64,000 nt of DNA from an uncultured Chloroflexota bacterium. Its GTDB lineage: Bacteria > Chloroflexota > Chloroflexia > Thermomicrobiales > UBA6265. The stretch's first letter is position 1; every line of letters begins with the position of its first letter. Both the position numbers and the translations under genes were made by a program. A model generated the notes under the pieces. It did no database searches. It saw only the letters and a program-made list of their open reading frames with translations, and was not told where the DNA came from. This document shows, in pieces, positions 1-8,073 of this stretch. The stretch is taken from positions 62,001 through 126,000 of the forward strand of contig CALGSZ010000105.1 in NCBI GenBank assembly GCA_937901745.1, given 5' to 3'.

Positions 1-660
1 GATATCCCGGTACGTCGCGAGATGGCCATAGGGTACTTCCGCGGTGGCAAGGAGGACGGCGCGCGTGAACGCCGGTACGCCGGAAAAGTCGAGCGGAACC
101 TCGAATCGGTTCCGCTCTCCCCGGAAATACTCCTGGAGCTGACGCGCAATCCATTCAATGGCAACGCCATTCGCGGTCGGGGCGAAACCTCGGCGCTCCA
201 AATGGCGGCGGAATGCTTCCTCCGTCTCATTGACGCCGAAGCCGACCTCGCATACGCCTTGATCGCTCGCCGCGACGAAGAGCGGCCCAACCGGGCTTTC
301 GATCCGGGCATAGGCGGCACGACGCAAACGCTTGGCCAAGAACGTAAGCGGCGGCGGCGTTGGTCGTTCTGCTTCCAGGGTTTCGGCAAGGCGGTCGAGG
401 GCGGTATTGACGAACTCGTAGCGGGCAAGCATGTCGCGGCAGTAGCTGCACTCTTTGGTGTGTCGCACGACCCACTGGCGGTCGGCTGGATCGAGGTCCT
501 TCAGCACCAGCGCCGGCATCGCATCGCAGGCAACGTCGCACACATCAATGCCCATCTGGTCGGCGAGCCTCGCGAGGTCCATTGGGGGGGCGACGGCGAC
601 TCGCTGCGGAATCACCTGCGGCTTCGTGACGTTCCGGCGTGCGATAGGGTGCGTGGACAT
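1..660 (-). CDS. Zinc-finger anti-sigma domain fused to Ogt-type alkylguanine-DNA methyltransferase (3' end cut off)
   Basis: The complement reads open for 220 codons from the ATG at 660 to the left edge, so the C-terminus is missing. Residues 1-80 carry an H67-x3-C71-x2-C74 signature (HTKECSYC) like ZAS/zf-HC2 anti-sigma factors, which bind and inhibit ECF sigma factors. From about residue 115 the chain reads like an O6-alkylguanine-DNA alkyltransferase: SPVGPLFVAASDQGV, then FTRAVLLATAEVPYGHLATY, which precedes the PCHRV active site in this family. That site would lie outside the window. The gene follows the ECF sigma gene by 66 nt in the same frame after its TAA, so it is probably its cognate regulator. 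An in-frame ATG at 672 is an alternative start, but GGATGG eight bases before 660 favours the shorter form. The fusion is seen directly; alkylation sensing is inference. Confidence 0.8.
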   Translation of the reverse strand, partial: MSTHPIARRNVTKPQVIPQRVAVAPPMDLARLADQMGIDVCDVACDAMPALVLKDLDPADRQWVVRHTKECSYCRDMLARYEFVNTALDRLAETLEAERPTPPPLTFLAKRLRRAAYARIESPVGPLFVAASDQGVCEVGFGVNETEEAFRRHLERRGFAPTANGVAIEWIARQLQEYFRGERNRFEVPLDFSGVPAFTRAVLLATAEVPYGHLATYRDI

Positions 661-726
661 GGCAGTATCCATCCAGCTCAGCTTGCGGGTCGGCGCGGGA
701 TGGTCGCCCCGTGACGCCCATTCCGG

Positions 727-1326
727 TTAGAGACGGTCACCGAAGCGCTCCCGTAACTTGCGCAGCGCCTCATGAACGTTGGCGCGTGCGGCCGCTTCGC
801 TGCACTTCAAGGTGCTCGCGATCTCGTCGTAGCCCATGTCGTGATATTTTCGCAGAATCAGCGCAATGCGCTGCTTCGCGGGCAAGCTCAAGACAAAGGC
901 CTTTATCTCAGCCAGGATGTCCCGTGCGTCCAGGCTCGCCGCGTAGTCGACCGGATCGGCCGCGACATTCGCCTCTACCGCTGCATCGAGCGGTCCCTCG
1001 CGCCCAGCCTTGCGCCGGCTGCTGAGGAAGGTGTTCGTCGCGATACGGTACAGCCAGGCCCGGTAATTGGCTTGGCTGTCGAGCCGACCGAACGCTCGGT
1101 AGGCCTTGAGCATCGTCTCCTGGTAAAGATCGTCAGCATCCGCCTGATTTCGAGTCAGGTGGAGAGCAAAACGATAGATCTCCGCTTGGTGGCGCTCCAC
1201 CAGCGACTCGAACGACACCGGAGGCACGCCCTCCAAGTTGGAGTGCAGCCCTTCCGCGCCCGAAGTTGGCTTGGCGACCGTGAGCGTCATATTGAGCGGT
1301 GCTCCGGCGGTCTCCTGCCCGATCAC
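727..1326 (-). CDS. ECF-family RNA polymerase sigma factor
   Basis: This 199-residue protein has the normal ECF length. Region 2 is recognisable as LVERHQAEIYRFALHLTRN followed by ADDLYQETMLKAYRAF, and region 4 as LPAKQRIALILRKYHDMGYD with a helix-turn-helix ending in AARANVHEALRKLRERF. It would direct RNA polymerase to a small regulon. The start used is GTG at 1326; an ATG at 1290 (MTLTVAKP) is an alternative with a GGAG 11 bases upstream. The next gene downstream encodes a zinc-finger anti-sigma domain joined to a DNA alkyltransferase, so a DNA-alkylation or redox cue is plausible but unproven. The upstream gap holds GTTATAAC, a possible -10 element. Confidence 0.92.
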   Translation of the reverse strand: MIGQETAGAPLNMTLTVAKPTSGAEGLHSNLEGVPPVSFESLVERHQAEIYRFALHLTRNQADADDLYQETMLKAYRAFGRLDSQANYRAWLYRIATNTFLSSRRKAGREGPLDAAVEANVAADPVDYAASLDARDILAEIKAFVLSLPAKQRIALILRKYHDMGYDEIASTLKCSEAAARANVHEALRKLRERFGDRL

Positions 1327-1618
1327 GGTCGCCCCCTGGCGCCGTTGCTACTGTTATAACGTATAAACCCCGATTCGTGTGAGATTGCAGGCTTATCAAG
1401 CGCCCCAAATGCCTTCCTTAGGCGCGTTACCCCTGTACGTACGCGGGCATTTCGAGTAGCATTGATTTGGTGCCCCGCCGCAACAGGCCGAGCGCGAGCC
1501 ATGCCTCCCGCGGCTGTCGCTCGCCGCGCCAAGCGTCTGCCCGTGTCGCGCGCTCCGTGTAGCGCCACGGCGGGCAGGATCGCGACATCGAACGAACGAG
1601 GGTGGAGGGTACGAAGCG

Positions 1619-3265
1619 ATGGTGTTGGGCGTCTCGCGCCTGCGTCTCTGGCCACGCGGCAAGTTCGTCGAGGCGATGGCGATCGCCCCTGAACTCCGAG
1701 CGCAGCCGGAGAGCGAGATCAAGCACTGGATCGCTGAGCGAGGCGACGTGCTGTTCGAAGCCGAGGGCGAGATTTTCGGCGGCTTCCCCGGCTTCGCCGA
1801 GCGGGGCGGTCGCCTGGAGCGAGCGCGCCTGCGCGTGACCCAGCGCTACCTTCTCGTCAATGAGCGCGAACCCACCGGCTTCGGCATTCCGATCTCCTTG
1901 ATCGAGGGCATCGTTCTCACACCCCTTTCGCCGTGGGACGAGCTTGGCTTGCAGGTGCTCTACCGGCACGGAGACCTCTCACGCCTGTTCGCGATCCGAT
2001 TCCGGCGCGGCCTTGGGTCCCGTATCGGTCGCCGGGCGGAGCGGATGCGGGAAACGCTGATCTACGCGGGTCTGCCCCCGGCGCTCGCCGATCGCACCCT
2101 CCCGGAGCCAGCGTTCCACATCTCGTGGAACGAGGCATCGCGCTTCGAGTCTGAAAATGTGATCTGGACCGGGCGAGCGTCCGCCCCCTTGCGCGTCGGG
2201 CTGCCCGTCGTGCCATCGGAGGTTTGGCTGACAACGCGCTCGCTGATCTGGGGCAGCCCCGAGGGCGATGGGATCAACCGCTTGCCGCTCCCGCTCCTTA
2301 TCGACGTGCTCGGCGCTCAATGCGCCGATCGGCACAGAACGCCCGTCGTCTATATTGGCATCGGCGACGAGACGACCGGCCGGTACGAGATCCCGTTCAT
2401 CTTCGATCAGCTCGCCGACGCCGATCGGAATCTTCGCGAGCGCGGCGCGTTCTTGGTCGGGCTCCGCTCGCGAGGCGTACCCTTCGGCGTCCCTGCTCGG
2501 CTCATCCAGCCCTGGCGCAAGCCGTACAGGCAGTCCGCGACGCTCGTGCCGGTTGATTCAGAAGCGCCGGCCGCGCCAGCGGCGTCCACCGAGGTCGCTG
2601 CCGCCCATACATCGTCAGCCGAGCCTGCTCCGTCACCGGCGGAGTCGGTCGTCTCTGTTACACCGGCAACAGTAGCGGAGACGACGGCCACCGCGACGCT
2701 CGACGCCGTCGATGCTCCCGGCAGAAATGGCGCCGCCGCCGAGCCTGCCGCGCCTAGCGAGGAAGATGTCGCGGTGGCGACTCCCGAGCAGGTGGAGTCG
2801 CCAGACGAAGTGATCACGGAGCACTCCTCACTCGAAGCAGCCGCAGCGGAACCGGCGGAGATCGAAGGCACGGTGCAGGAGGTCGAGACGCAGGAGGAAG
2901 CGCCCGCTCCGAACGTGCCGACGGAAGTCGCCGAGGCGTGGGAGACCGTCCGCGCATATGAAGCGGCCGCGATTGCGGTCTTCGCCGAGTCCCGAGATGC
3001 GAACAGCGCCGTTCACCTTGTTCCGCCGACAGCGGCGCAGCAAGCCGCCGCGCTGACCGCGCTGCATCTCCTGGCCAGAATGGGAGCGCTGACCGAGGAA
3101 GAAGCGGAACGGCGGTCGACGCGAATCGTGGCGCTCGGGGAAGCGGCTGTCCGGCTCCGATCGCTCATCGAGCTGCGCGACGCCGGGCATCTCACGGAAG
3201 AAGAGCTTGCCGCGAAACGCGGCGCCATCTTCCGCCACCTGACGAGCGTGATCTCCGGAACGTGA
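1619..3265 (+). CDS. Uncharacterised protein with GRAM/PH-like N-terminus and C-terminal SHOCT-like motif
   Basis: The protein has 548 residues and no confident family name. Residues 20-300 look like two beta-rich GRAM/PH-type units: GDVLFEAEGEIFGGFPG, then RARLRVTQRYLLVNE, and again ENVIWTGRASAPLRVGLP and EVWLTTRSLIWGS. Residues 310-430 form a low-complexity Ala/Glu/Pro/Thr linker. The last 60 residues contain LLARMGALTEEEAERR and LIELRDAGHLTEEELAAKR, which match the short SHOCT pattern (Leu-rich, G-x-(I/L)-T-E-E-E). SHOCT modules often end multi-domain proteins and may mediate oligomerisation. The start at 1619 has GGAGGG nine bases upstream; an internal ATG at 1676 is less well supported. 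There is no signal peptide or membrane segment, so it is probably cytoplasmic. Confidence 0.6.
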   Translation: MVLGVSRLRLWPRGKFVEAMAIAPELRAQPESEIKHWIAERGDVLFEAEGEIFGGFPGFAERGGRLERARLRVTQRYLLVNEREPTGFGIPISLIEGIVLTPLSPWDELGLQVLYRHGDLSRLFAIRFRRGLGSRIGRRAERMRETLIYAGLPPALADRTLPEPAFHISWNEASRFESENVIWTGRASAPLRVGLPVVPSEVWLTTRSLIWGSPEGDGINRLPLPLLIDVLGAQCADRHRTPVVYIGIGDETTGRYEIPFIFDQLADADRNLRERGAFLVGLRSRGVPFGVPARLIQPWRKPYRQSATLVPVDSEAPAAPAASTEVAAAHTSSAEPAPSPAESVVSVTPATVAETTATATLDAVDAPGRNGAAAEPAAPSEEDVAVATPEQVESPDEVITEHSSLEAAAAEPAEIEGTVQEVETQEEAPAPNVPTEVAEAWETVRAYEAAAIAVFAESRDANSAVHLVPPTAAQQAAALTALHLLARMGALTEEEAERRSTRIVALGEAAVRLRSLIELRDAGHLTEEELAAKRGAIFRHLTSVISGT

Positions 3266-3420
3266 CGATGCCGGCCGCGTGCTACCATCTGTGAAACGCG
3301 GCCGGCGCGCCGCGCGTCCGGAGATGTGAGCTCTGCCGCCAGGCAGGGTGGGGGACCAAGGGCCCGCGGAGAGGGCGCGCCCGCCGCCGGACACATTCGC
3401 AGATCGGCAGACGAGGTACG

Positions 3421-5880
3421 ATGAGCCACGGACGCATCGAGCGCGCGCATCGTCGCTATCCAACATCCCGCCGCCGCGCGGCGCAGTACCGGAGCTCGCT
3501 GCTAGCTCGCCGGGCCGCTGGCCTGCCGCCTCACCTTCTCCCCGGCGTCACAGGACGCGAGGAGAAGCGCGGACTCGGCTACTGGCGCTTCGTCATCGCC
3601 GGCGCCGTCATTTCCCTCATCTTGCTCTTCGTCGGCGTCGGTCTGTTCATCGCCTCGACCGCGGCGGCAGTCGCCGGCACGGTTGAGGCCTACCGCCGCG
3701 TCAACGAGAGTCTGCCAGACGCAACTTCCGTCTTTTCCAGTACGTTCGAGACGACGCGGATCTTCGACCGCAACGGCGTTCTCCTGATGGAAGTCGAGGC
3801 GCCGGAGGGCGGTTTCCGCGAGTTCGTTACGCTCGACGAAATTGCACCCGAGCTGATTGACGCGACGATCGCCGCCGAGGACGCGACATTCTGGAGCCAC
3901 TACGGCGTCGAGCCGATCGCGATTATCCGCGGCGCGTTCATCAATCTGAGTGGCGCCGGCTCCTCGGGCGGCTCGACGATCACGCAGCAGCTGGCGCGCG
4001 GTCTGTACCCGGACCAGATCGATCCGAACGAGATCTCCATCTCCCGCAAGTTCCGGGAGGCGCTAGCCGCGGTCGAGCTCGACCGAAAGTTCTCGAAAGA
4101 GGACATCCTCACGATGTACCTCAATCAGATCTTCTACGGGCAGCGCTCCTACGGCATCGAGGCGGCTTCGCAAACCTTCTTCCGCAAGCACGCCAAGGAT
4201 CTGAACCTAGCAGAAGCATCACTCCTGGCCGGTTTGCCGCAGGCGCCGTCGTATTACGACCCGACCGTCAACTTCGACATCGCCAAGCGCCGGCAGCGCT
4301 ACGTACTCGACCAAATGGTCAAGTACGGCTACATCACCCGCGCCGAGGCGGATGAGGCATTCAAGGTGCCGCTCCAGCCGCAGACGCGCTCCGGCGGTAT
4401 CAAGCACGCGCCCCACTTCACGATCTACGTGCAGGAGTACCTCAAGCGCACCTACGGCGAGGAGGCTTACTTCCGCGGCGGTCTCCAGGTCTACACGACG
4501 ATTGACGTGGAGCTGCAGGAGCGGGCCGAGGAGATCGTTCGCCAGGGTGTCCAGGCCAATCTTCCTTACGAGCGGAACAACGCGGCGATGGTCGCGATCG
4601 TCCCGTGGAGCGGGGAAATTCTCGCGATGGTCGGCTCGGCCGACTTCAACGACGCGGGCATCGGCGGCCAAAACAACTACGCGCTCGCTCTCTTGCAGCC
4701 GGGCTCCTCGATCAAGCCGGTCATCTATGCCGCCGCGTTCGAAAGCGGTTGGAACCCGGGCACCATCATCATGGATACCTCGTTCGAGGAGCCGTGCCCG
4801 ACATGTCCGGGCGGCGTCTGGCGGCCGCAGAACTACACCGGCACCTTCTACGGCGCCGTCAGCGTCCGCACGGCGCTCGCGAACTCGCTGAACATTCCGG
4901 CGATCAAAGCTGGCCGCTTCGCCGGGATCGAGCACGCCTACGAGCTGGCGAAGCGGATGGGCATCCGCACCGGGTTGCCGGAGCCCTGGTACAACTACGG
5001 CCTCTCCTTCTCGATCGGCACCGGCGAGGTCTCCCTCCTCGAGCATACGAACGTCTACGCGACCTTCGCGAACAACGGCCGCTACGTTCCCGCCACACCG
5101 ATCCTGCGGATCGAGGACGCGCGAGGGAACGTCCTTTACGACCTGAAGGAATCGCTGAAAAACAACCCCGGCGAGCAGGTGCTGCGCGCGGAGTACGCCT
5201 ACCAGATCACGTCGATCCTGACCGACAACGAGGCGCGTGAGATGGTCTTCGCGCGTGGCAACCTCTTCGAGCAGACGGCTGAAGCGCTTGGCCGTCCGAC
5301 CGCCGCCAAATCCGGCACGACCGATGGTTGGAAGGACATCTGGACGATGGGCTACACGACCGACCTCGCGGTCGGCGTCTGGTCCGGCCAGACATCGGCG
5401 ACCGGAAGCGCGGCAACGCAGCTCCCGCCGCGAGACGGCATCGAGGGCGCCGGGCCGATTTGGCAAGCAATGATGCTGGAGATCCATCGGAACCCGAATT
5501 GGTCGAAGTACCTTCTGGGGCCGGATGGGCAACCGCTCCCCGAAGAGTTCCCGCGCCCATCCGGGATCGAGCAACGAAGCATCTGCGCCGCGACCGGTCA
5601 CAAGCCGACTGGCGGCTACGAGACGCGCACCGAGGTCTTGATCAAGAACGAGGGTCCCGCGCTGCGCTGCGATCAGCTTTCCGCCGACGAGCTTTCCGAG
5701 CTCCAACACGCGCTGCAGGACTTGCAGCGGAATGGCGGCAAATACACCGCGCGTGGCCGCGACAGCATCCAGCGCTACGCGAGCGTCGTCGGCATCTCCC
5801 GCGGCAGCAGCACCAGCACCACCAATCGCGGCTCTGACTTTGACAATAGCCCGCCGATCCAGCCGCGCTCCGGCGGGTGA
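3421..5880 (+). CDS. Class A penicillin-binding protein (bifunctional transglycosylase/transpeptidase)
   Basis: The 819-residue length is normal for PBP1A-type enzymes, which polymerise and cross-link peptidoglycan outside the membrane. A basic cytoplasmic tail precedes one membrane segment at about residues 58-85. The GT51 glycosyltransferase domain follows, with catalytic Glu153 in AAEDATFWSHYG and the GGSTITQQLARGLYP motif. The transpeptidase domain has Ser429-Ser-Ile-Lys432, Ser489-Leu-Asn491 and Lys630-Ser-Gly, the three standard active-site motifs. The C-terminus is a Ser/Thr/Pro/Arg-rich tail. The start is preceded by GAGGTACG. The gene appears to be transcribed alone, with a decayed hydrolase remnant downstream. 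Confidence 0.95.
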   Translation: MSHGRIERAHRRYPTSRRRAAQYRSSLLARRAAGLPPHLLPGVTGREEKRGLGYWRFVIAGAVISLILLFVGVGLFIASTAAAVAGTVEAYRRVNESLPDATSVFSSTFETTRIFDRNGVLLMEVEAPEGGFREFVTLDEIAPELIDATIAAEDATFWSHYGVEPIAIIRGAFINLSGAGSSGGSTITQQLARGLYPDQIDPNEISISRKFREALAAVELDRKFSKEDILTMYLNQIFYGQRSYGIEAASQTFFRKHAKDLNLAEASLLAGLPQAPSYYDPTVNFDIAKRRQRYVLDQMVKYGYITRAEADEAFKVPLQPQTRSGGIKHAPHFTIYVQEYLKRTYGEEAYFRGGLQVYTTIDVELQERAEEIVRQGVQANLPYERNNAAMVAIVPWSGEILAMVGSADFNDAGIGGQNNYALALLQPGSSIKPVIYAAAFESGWNPGTIIMDTSFEEPCPTCPGGVWRPQNYTGTFYGAVSVRTALANSLNIPAIKAGRFAGIEHAYELAKRMGIRTGLPEPWYNYGLSFSIGTGEVSLLEHTNVYATFANNGRYVPATPILRIEDARGNVLYDLKESLKNNPGEQVLRAEYAYQITSILTDNEAREMVFARGNLFEQTAEALGRPTAAKSGTTDGWKDIWTMGYTTDLAVGVWSGQTSATGSAATQLPPRDGIEGAGPIWQAMMLEIHRNPNWSKYLLGPDGQPLPEEFPRPSGIEQRSICAATGHKPTGGYETRTEVLIKNEGPALRCDQLSADELSELQHALQDLQRNGGKYTARGRDSIQRYASVVGISRGSSTSTTNRGSDFDNSPPIQPRSGG

Positions 5881-5963
5881 TGCCGCCCTGCCCAGCCGCG
5901 CTGGGTTGTGCCCCGGCTCCAATTGGGGCGATGACTTTCGCAAACCAGTCCTGAACGGTCTGA

Positions 5964-6306
5964 TCCAACCAGGTCGTACGCCCGCCCACGCCAGGCTGCG
6001 CGAACTCCTACGGCCACGGTCGCATCGTCGCGCCGACCGGCCAGATCGTCGCCGAGGTCAAGAACGAGGAGACTTGGCAACCGCGATCGTCGGCCTCCAC
6101 GGCGCGATCGAGCGCGCCCGCACCGAGGACTGGTTCGGACTCAACCTCCTGGAAGACCGCGACCGGAGTTCTACGGCATCCTGGCCAACAAGCGGGTCTA
6201 TTACCAGTCGGGCGTCGCCCCGCTCCTGCATCAGCCATCGCTGGCCGGTCCAGCTCCGATCGAGACGCGCCCGGCGCCAGAACGCGGGGCCGTTACCGGC
6301 GACTGA
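5964..6306 (+). pseudogene. C-terminal remnant of a carbon-nitrogen (nitrilase-family) hydrolase, frameshifted
   Basis: Three consecutive reading-frame segments together spell the end of a nitrilase-superfamily enzyme. Frame one gives SNQVVRPPTPGCANSYGHGR then IVAPTGQIVAEVKNEE. A shift near 6070 gives DLATAIVGLHGAIERAR and DWFGLNLLEDR. A second shift near 6160 gives PRPEFYGILANKRVYYQ and runs to TGA at 6304-6306. The order matches the family: a G-x-G-R-I-V-A-P-x-G strand, an amphipathic helix, then the R-R-P-E-x-Y-G terminal motif. The Glu-Lys-Cys active site is absent, so only about the last 110 codons survive. Sequencing errors could mimic the shifts, but the missing N-terminal two thirds argues for real decay. 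Confidence 0.72.
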
Positions 6307-6364
6307 GCACACCACGGTAGGGCTCCTAGCTCCATGACTGACGCGGAGCCAGGAGCCAACCCTT

Positions 6365-7465
6365 TCAAATCACTTCGAGATCGTTCAGGCCGGGCAGGGG
6401 CGGGAAAGGCGCGTGCGGCTCGGTCTGGTACCAGAACGCCGTCGAGGCGATGTCGTCGTTCCGCGCGTAATAGCGCCGCTGCCCCTCTAGCGGCGATCGC
6501 CACCCGAGCGCCTGGATCGTGACCCGTAGATCCGACTTGAATCGGATCGGGTCCATGACATGCCACCTATACATACCGAACCGTTGCTGCGTTCGGTATA
6601 GCCCATCCGGAATGATGACCTGGGGCAGGCCGAGAAAGGGCGTCGAGTAGATGCCGTACTGCCCTTGCGGGTGCTCGAAGTTCCACGCGCCGCCGAAGTA
6701 ATCCTCCGTGCCGGTGCCGCAGATTGTGGGCCAGTCGGTATCCCCGTCCATATAGAACTTGATCTCGCCCTCGCCCCACCAGCCGTTTGAGTTCACGCCC
6801 CACGCCAGGTAGGTGCCGACATAGTGGCCTTGCCCGCGTACGCCGTCCAGGATCGTGTGCACCTCTCCGCTCGGGAGTGGGTTGTTCCGGCGCCACTGGG
6901 CATGCAAGTAAGCCCGGTCCTCGGGCACGTCGGTGAGGGTGTAGGTGATCTGGTAGTAGAAGCCGCGGATCTCGTCCGGGCTCAGGTTTTCCACCTCGAT
7001 GCGCGCGTGCTTCCGGAACGGCATCTCCCAGTAGCTGTTGAATCCACCAGCCGGATTGACCGCGACCGGGAGCGAGGAGATATTGCACCGCTCGCACCAG
7101 CCGTTGCAGAAGAAGTCACCGAGCGGCGTCTCGATGGACGGCGTCTCCTCGCCGTCCCAATAGGCGCGCAACACCAACCGCCGCCAGGCGCTCGGGTTCA
7201 CCGTCAGCCAGATGTGCTGAATCGCGCCCGGACCTTCGATATCGGCCAGCACTGCCTTCTGGTGGCCGGCGATATTGATGCTCGGCGAAACCTTCCAGCC
7301 GCGACCAAGCTCCCGTGCGGGGATCGCGCCCGTTCCCTCGGTCGCCATCCCGCCACGCCCCTTCTCGCCGGTTGGATTCTCCGCGCTGATCGATCGCGTC
7401 TCCGCGTTCGACAGCCGCGACAGATTGCCGAGATGCATCCCGAGCCCATTGAACGCCTCGCTCAC
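6365..7465 (-). CDS. DUF2961 / glycoside hydrolase family 172 protein
   Basis: The 366 residues match the single-domain length of DUF2961 proteins, now GH172, whose characterised members act on fructofuranosides and arabinofuranosides and assemble as hexamers. Diagnostic stretches are GPGAIQHIWLTVNPSAWRRL, RAYWDGEETPSIETPLGDFF and GTGTEDYFGGAWNFEHPQG. The last contains the acidic GTEDYF segment typical of the active region. There is no signal peptide, so it is predicted cytoplasmic. The start is GTG with AGGAGG seven bases upstream. It stands alone between two decayed hydrolase genes, which suggests the remnant of a former degradation locus. The exact substrate cannot be read from sequence. 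Confidence 0.85.
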   Translation of the reverse strand: MSEAFNGLGMHLGNLSRLSNAETRSISAENPTGEKGRGGMATEGTGAIPARELGRGWKVSPSINIAGHQKAVLADIEGPGAIQHIWLTVNPSAWRRLVLRAYWDGEETPSIETPLGDFFCNGWCERCNISSLPVAVNPAGGFNSYWEMPFRKHARIEVENLSPDEIRGFYYQITYTLTDVPEDRAYLHAQWRRNNPLPSGEVHTILDGVRGQGHYVGTYLAWGVNSNGWWGEGEIKFYMDGDTDWPTICGTGTEDYFGGAWNFEHPQGQYGIYSTPFLGLPQVIIPDGLYRTQQRFGMYRWHVMDPIRFKSDLRVTIQALGWRSPLEGQRRYYARNDDIASTAFWYQTEPHAPFPPLPGLNDLEVI

Positions 7466-7588
7466 GCTTCATCCTCCTGAAACGGCAACATCCTCCCCCA
7501 ATCTCTCGTCAATCATCGCAATTCAGTGGACGCAGCCGGGCCACGTGCGGCACCGTCGGTCATTCCCTTGCCTGCGACGCGGCCGCGG

Positions 7589-8013
7589 TCAGCGCGGGAC
7601 TACCGGCAACAGGATGTGTGACGGGCATTCCGACGAGTGCAGCACCATTTGGTGCGCGATCGCTATCCGCGTTCCGGTTGCCACATCCTCGCCCGTGTTG
7701 AGATTTCGGCTGAAGCGCGGGAAGTTGCTGCTGGAGATGTCCACGCGAATCCGGTGCCCTGGCTTGAACAGATAGCTCGTCGGGTAGAGTCGGACTCTGT
7801 ATTCCACGACTTCGTTACGCTCGAGAAGCTCAGGACGGGCGTCATCGTCGCGAGAGCGCGCCCGGATGATTGCACGCGCACCTCGTGCGGGGTCTCCGCC
7901 GAACCAGACACTCGATTCAGGCTCATACCCATCGTCCCCGAGCCCTCCGTCTCCGTTGTCCACCGACTATGGCAGGGGCAATTGTCGCCGAATCGCGGGA
8001 TCGGCGCGCTCAC
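7589..8013 (-). pseudogene. C-terminal remnant of a CocE/NonD-family alpha/beta hydrolase
   Basis: The complement ends with the beta-sandwich tail typical of CocE/NonD (X-Pro dipeptidyl-peptidase-like) hydrolases: RARSRDDDARPELLE, YPTSYLFKPGHRIRVDISSS, NFPRFSRNLNTGEDVA, and the terminal HILLPVVPR. Upstream, in another frame up to about 8013, SAPIPRFGDNC resembles the linker that normally reads P-x-P-T-x-G-G-N. The catalytic alpha/beta domain with its Ser-Asp-His triad is missing altogether. The family is known for acyl-ester or proline-dipeptide hydrolysis, but this copy cannot be active. It lies just upstream of the GH172 gene on the same strand. Confidence 0.75.
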
Positions 8014-8073
8014 GTCGACCGAGAAGTCCGGGGTGATGGTAGCGGTCGCCGTCGGCGCAGAACCGGTTCCGAA

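Noticed and set aside
22..714. 230-codon open frame on the plus strand
   Set aside because: The opposite strand encodes the anti-sigma/alkyltransferase fusion with clear motifs; the plus frame has none.
4219..5943. 574-codon minus-strand frame over the penicillin-binding protein gene
   Set aside because: It is the antisense shadow of a gene with intact catalytic motifs and shows only Arg/Val/Gly-rich composition.
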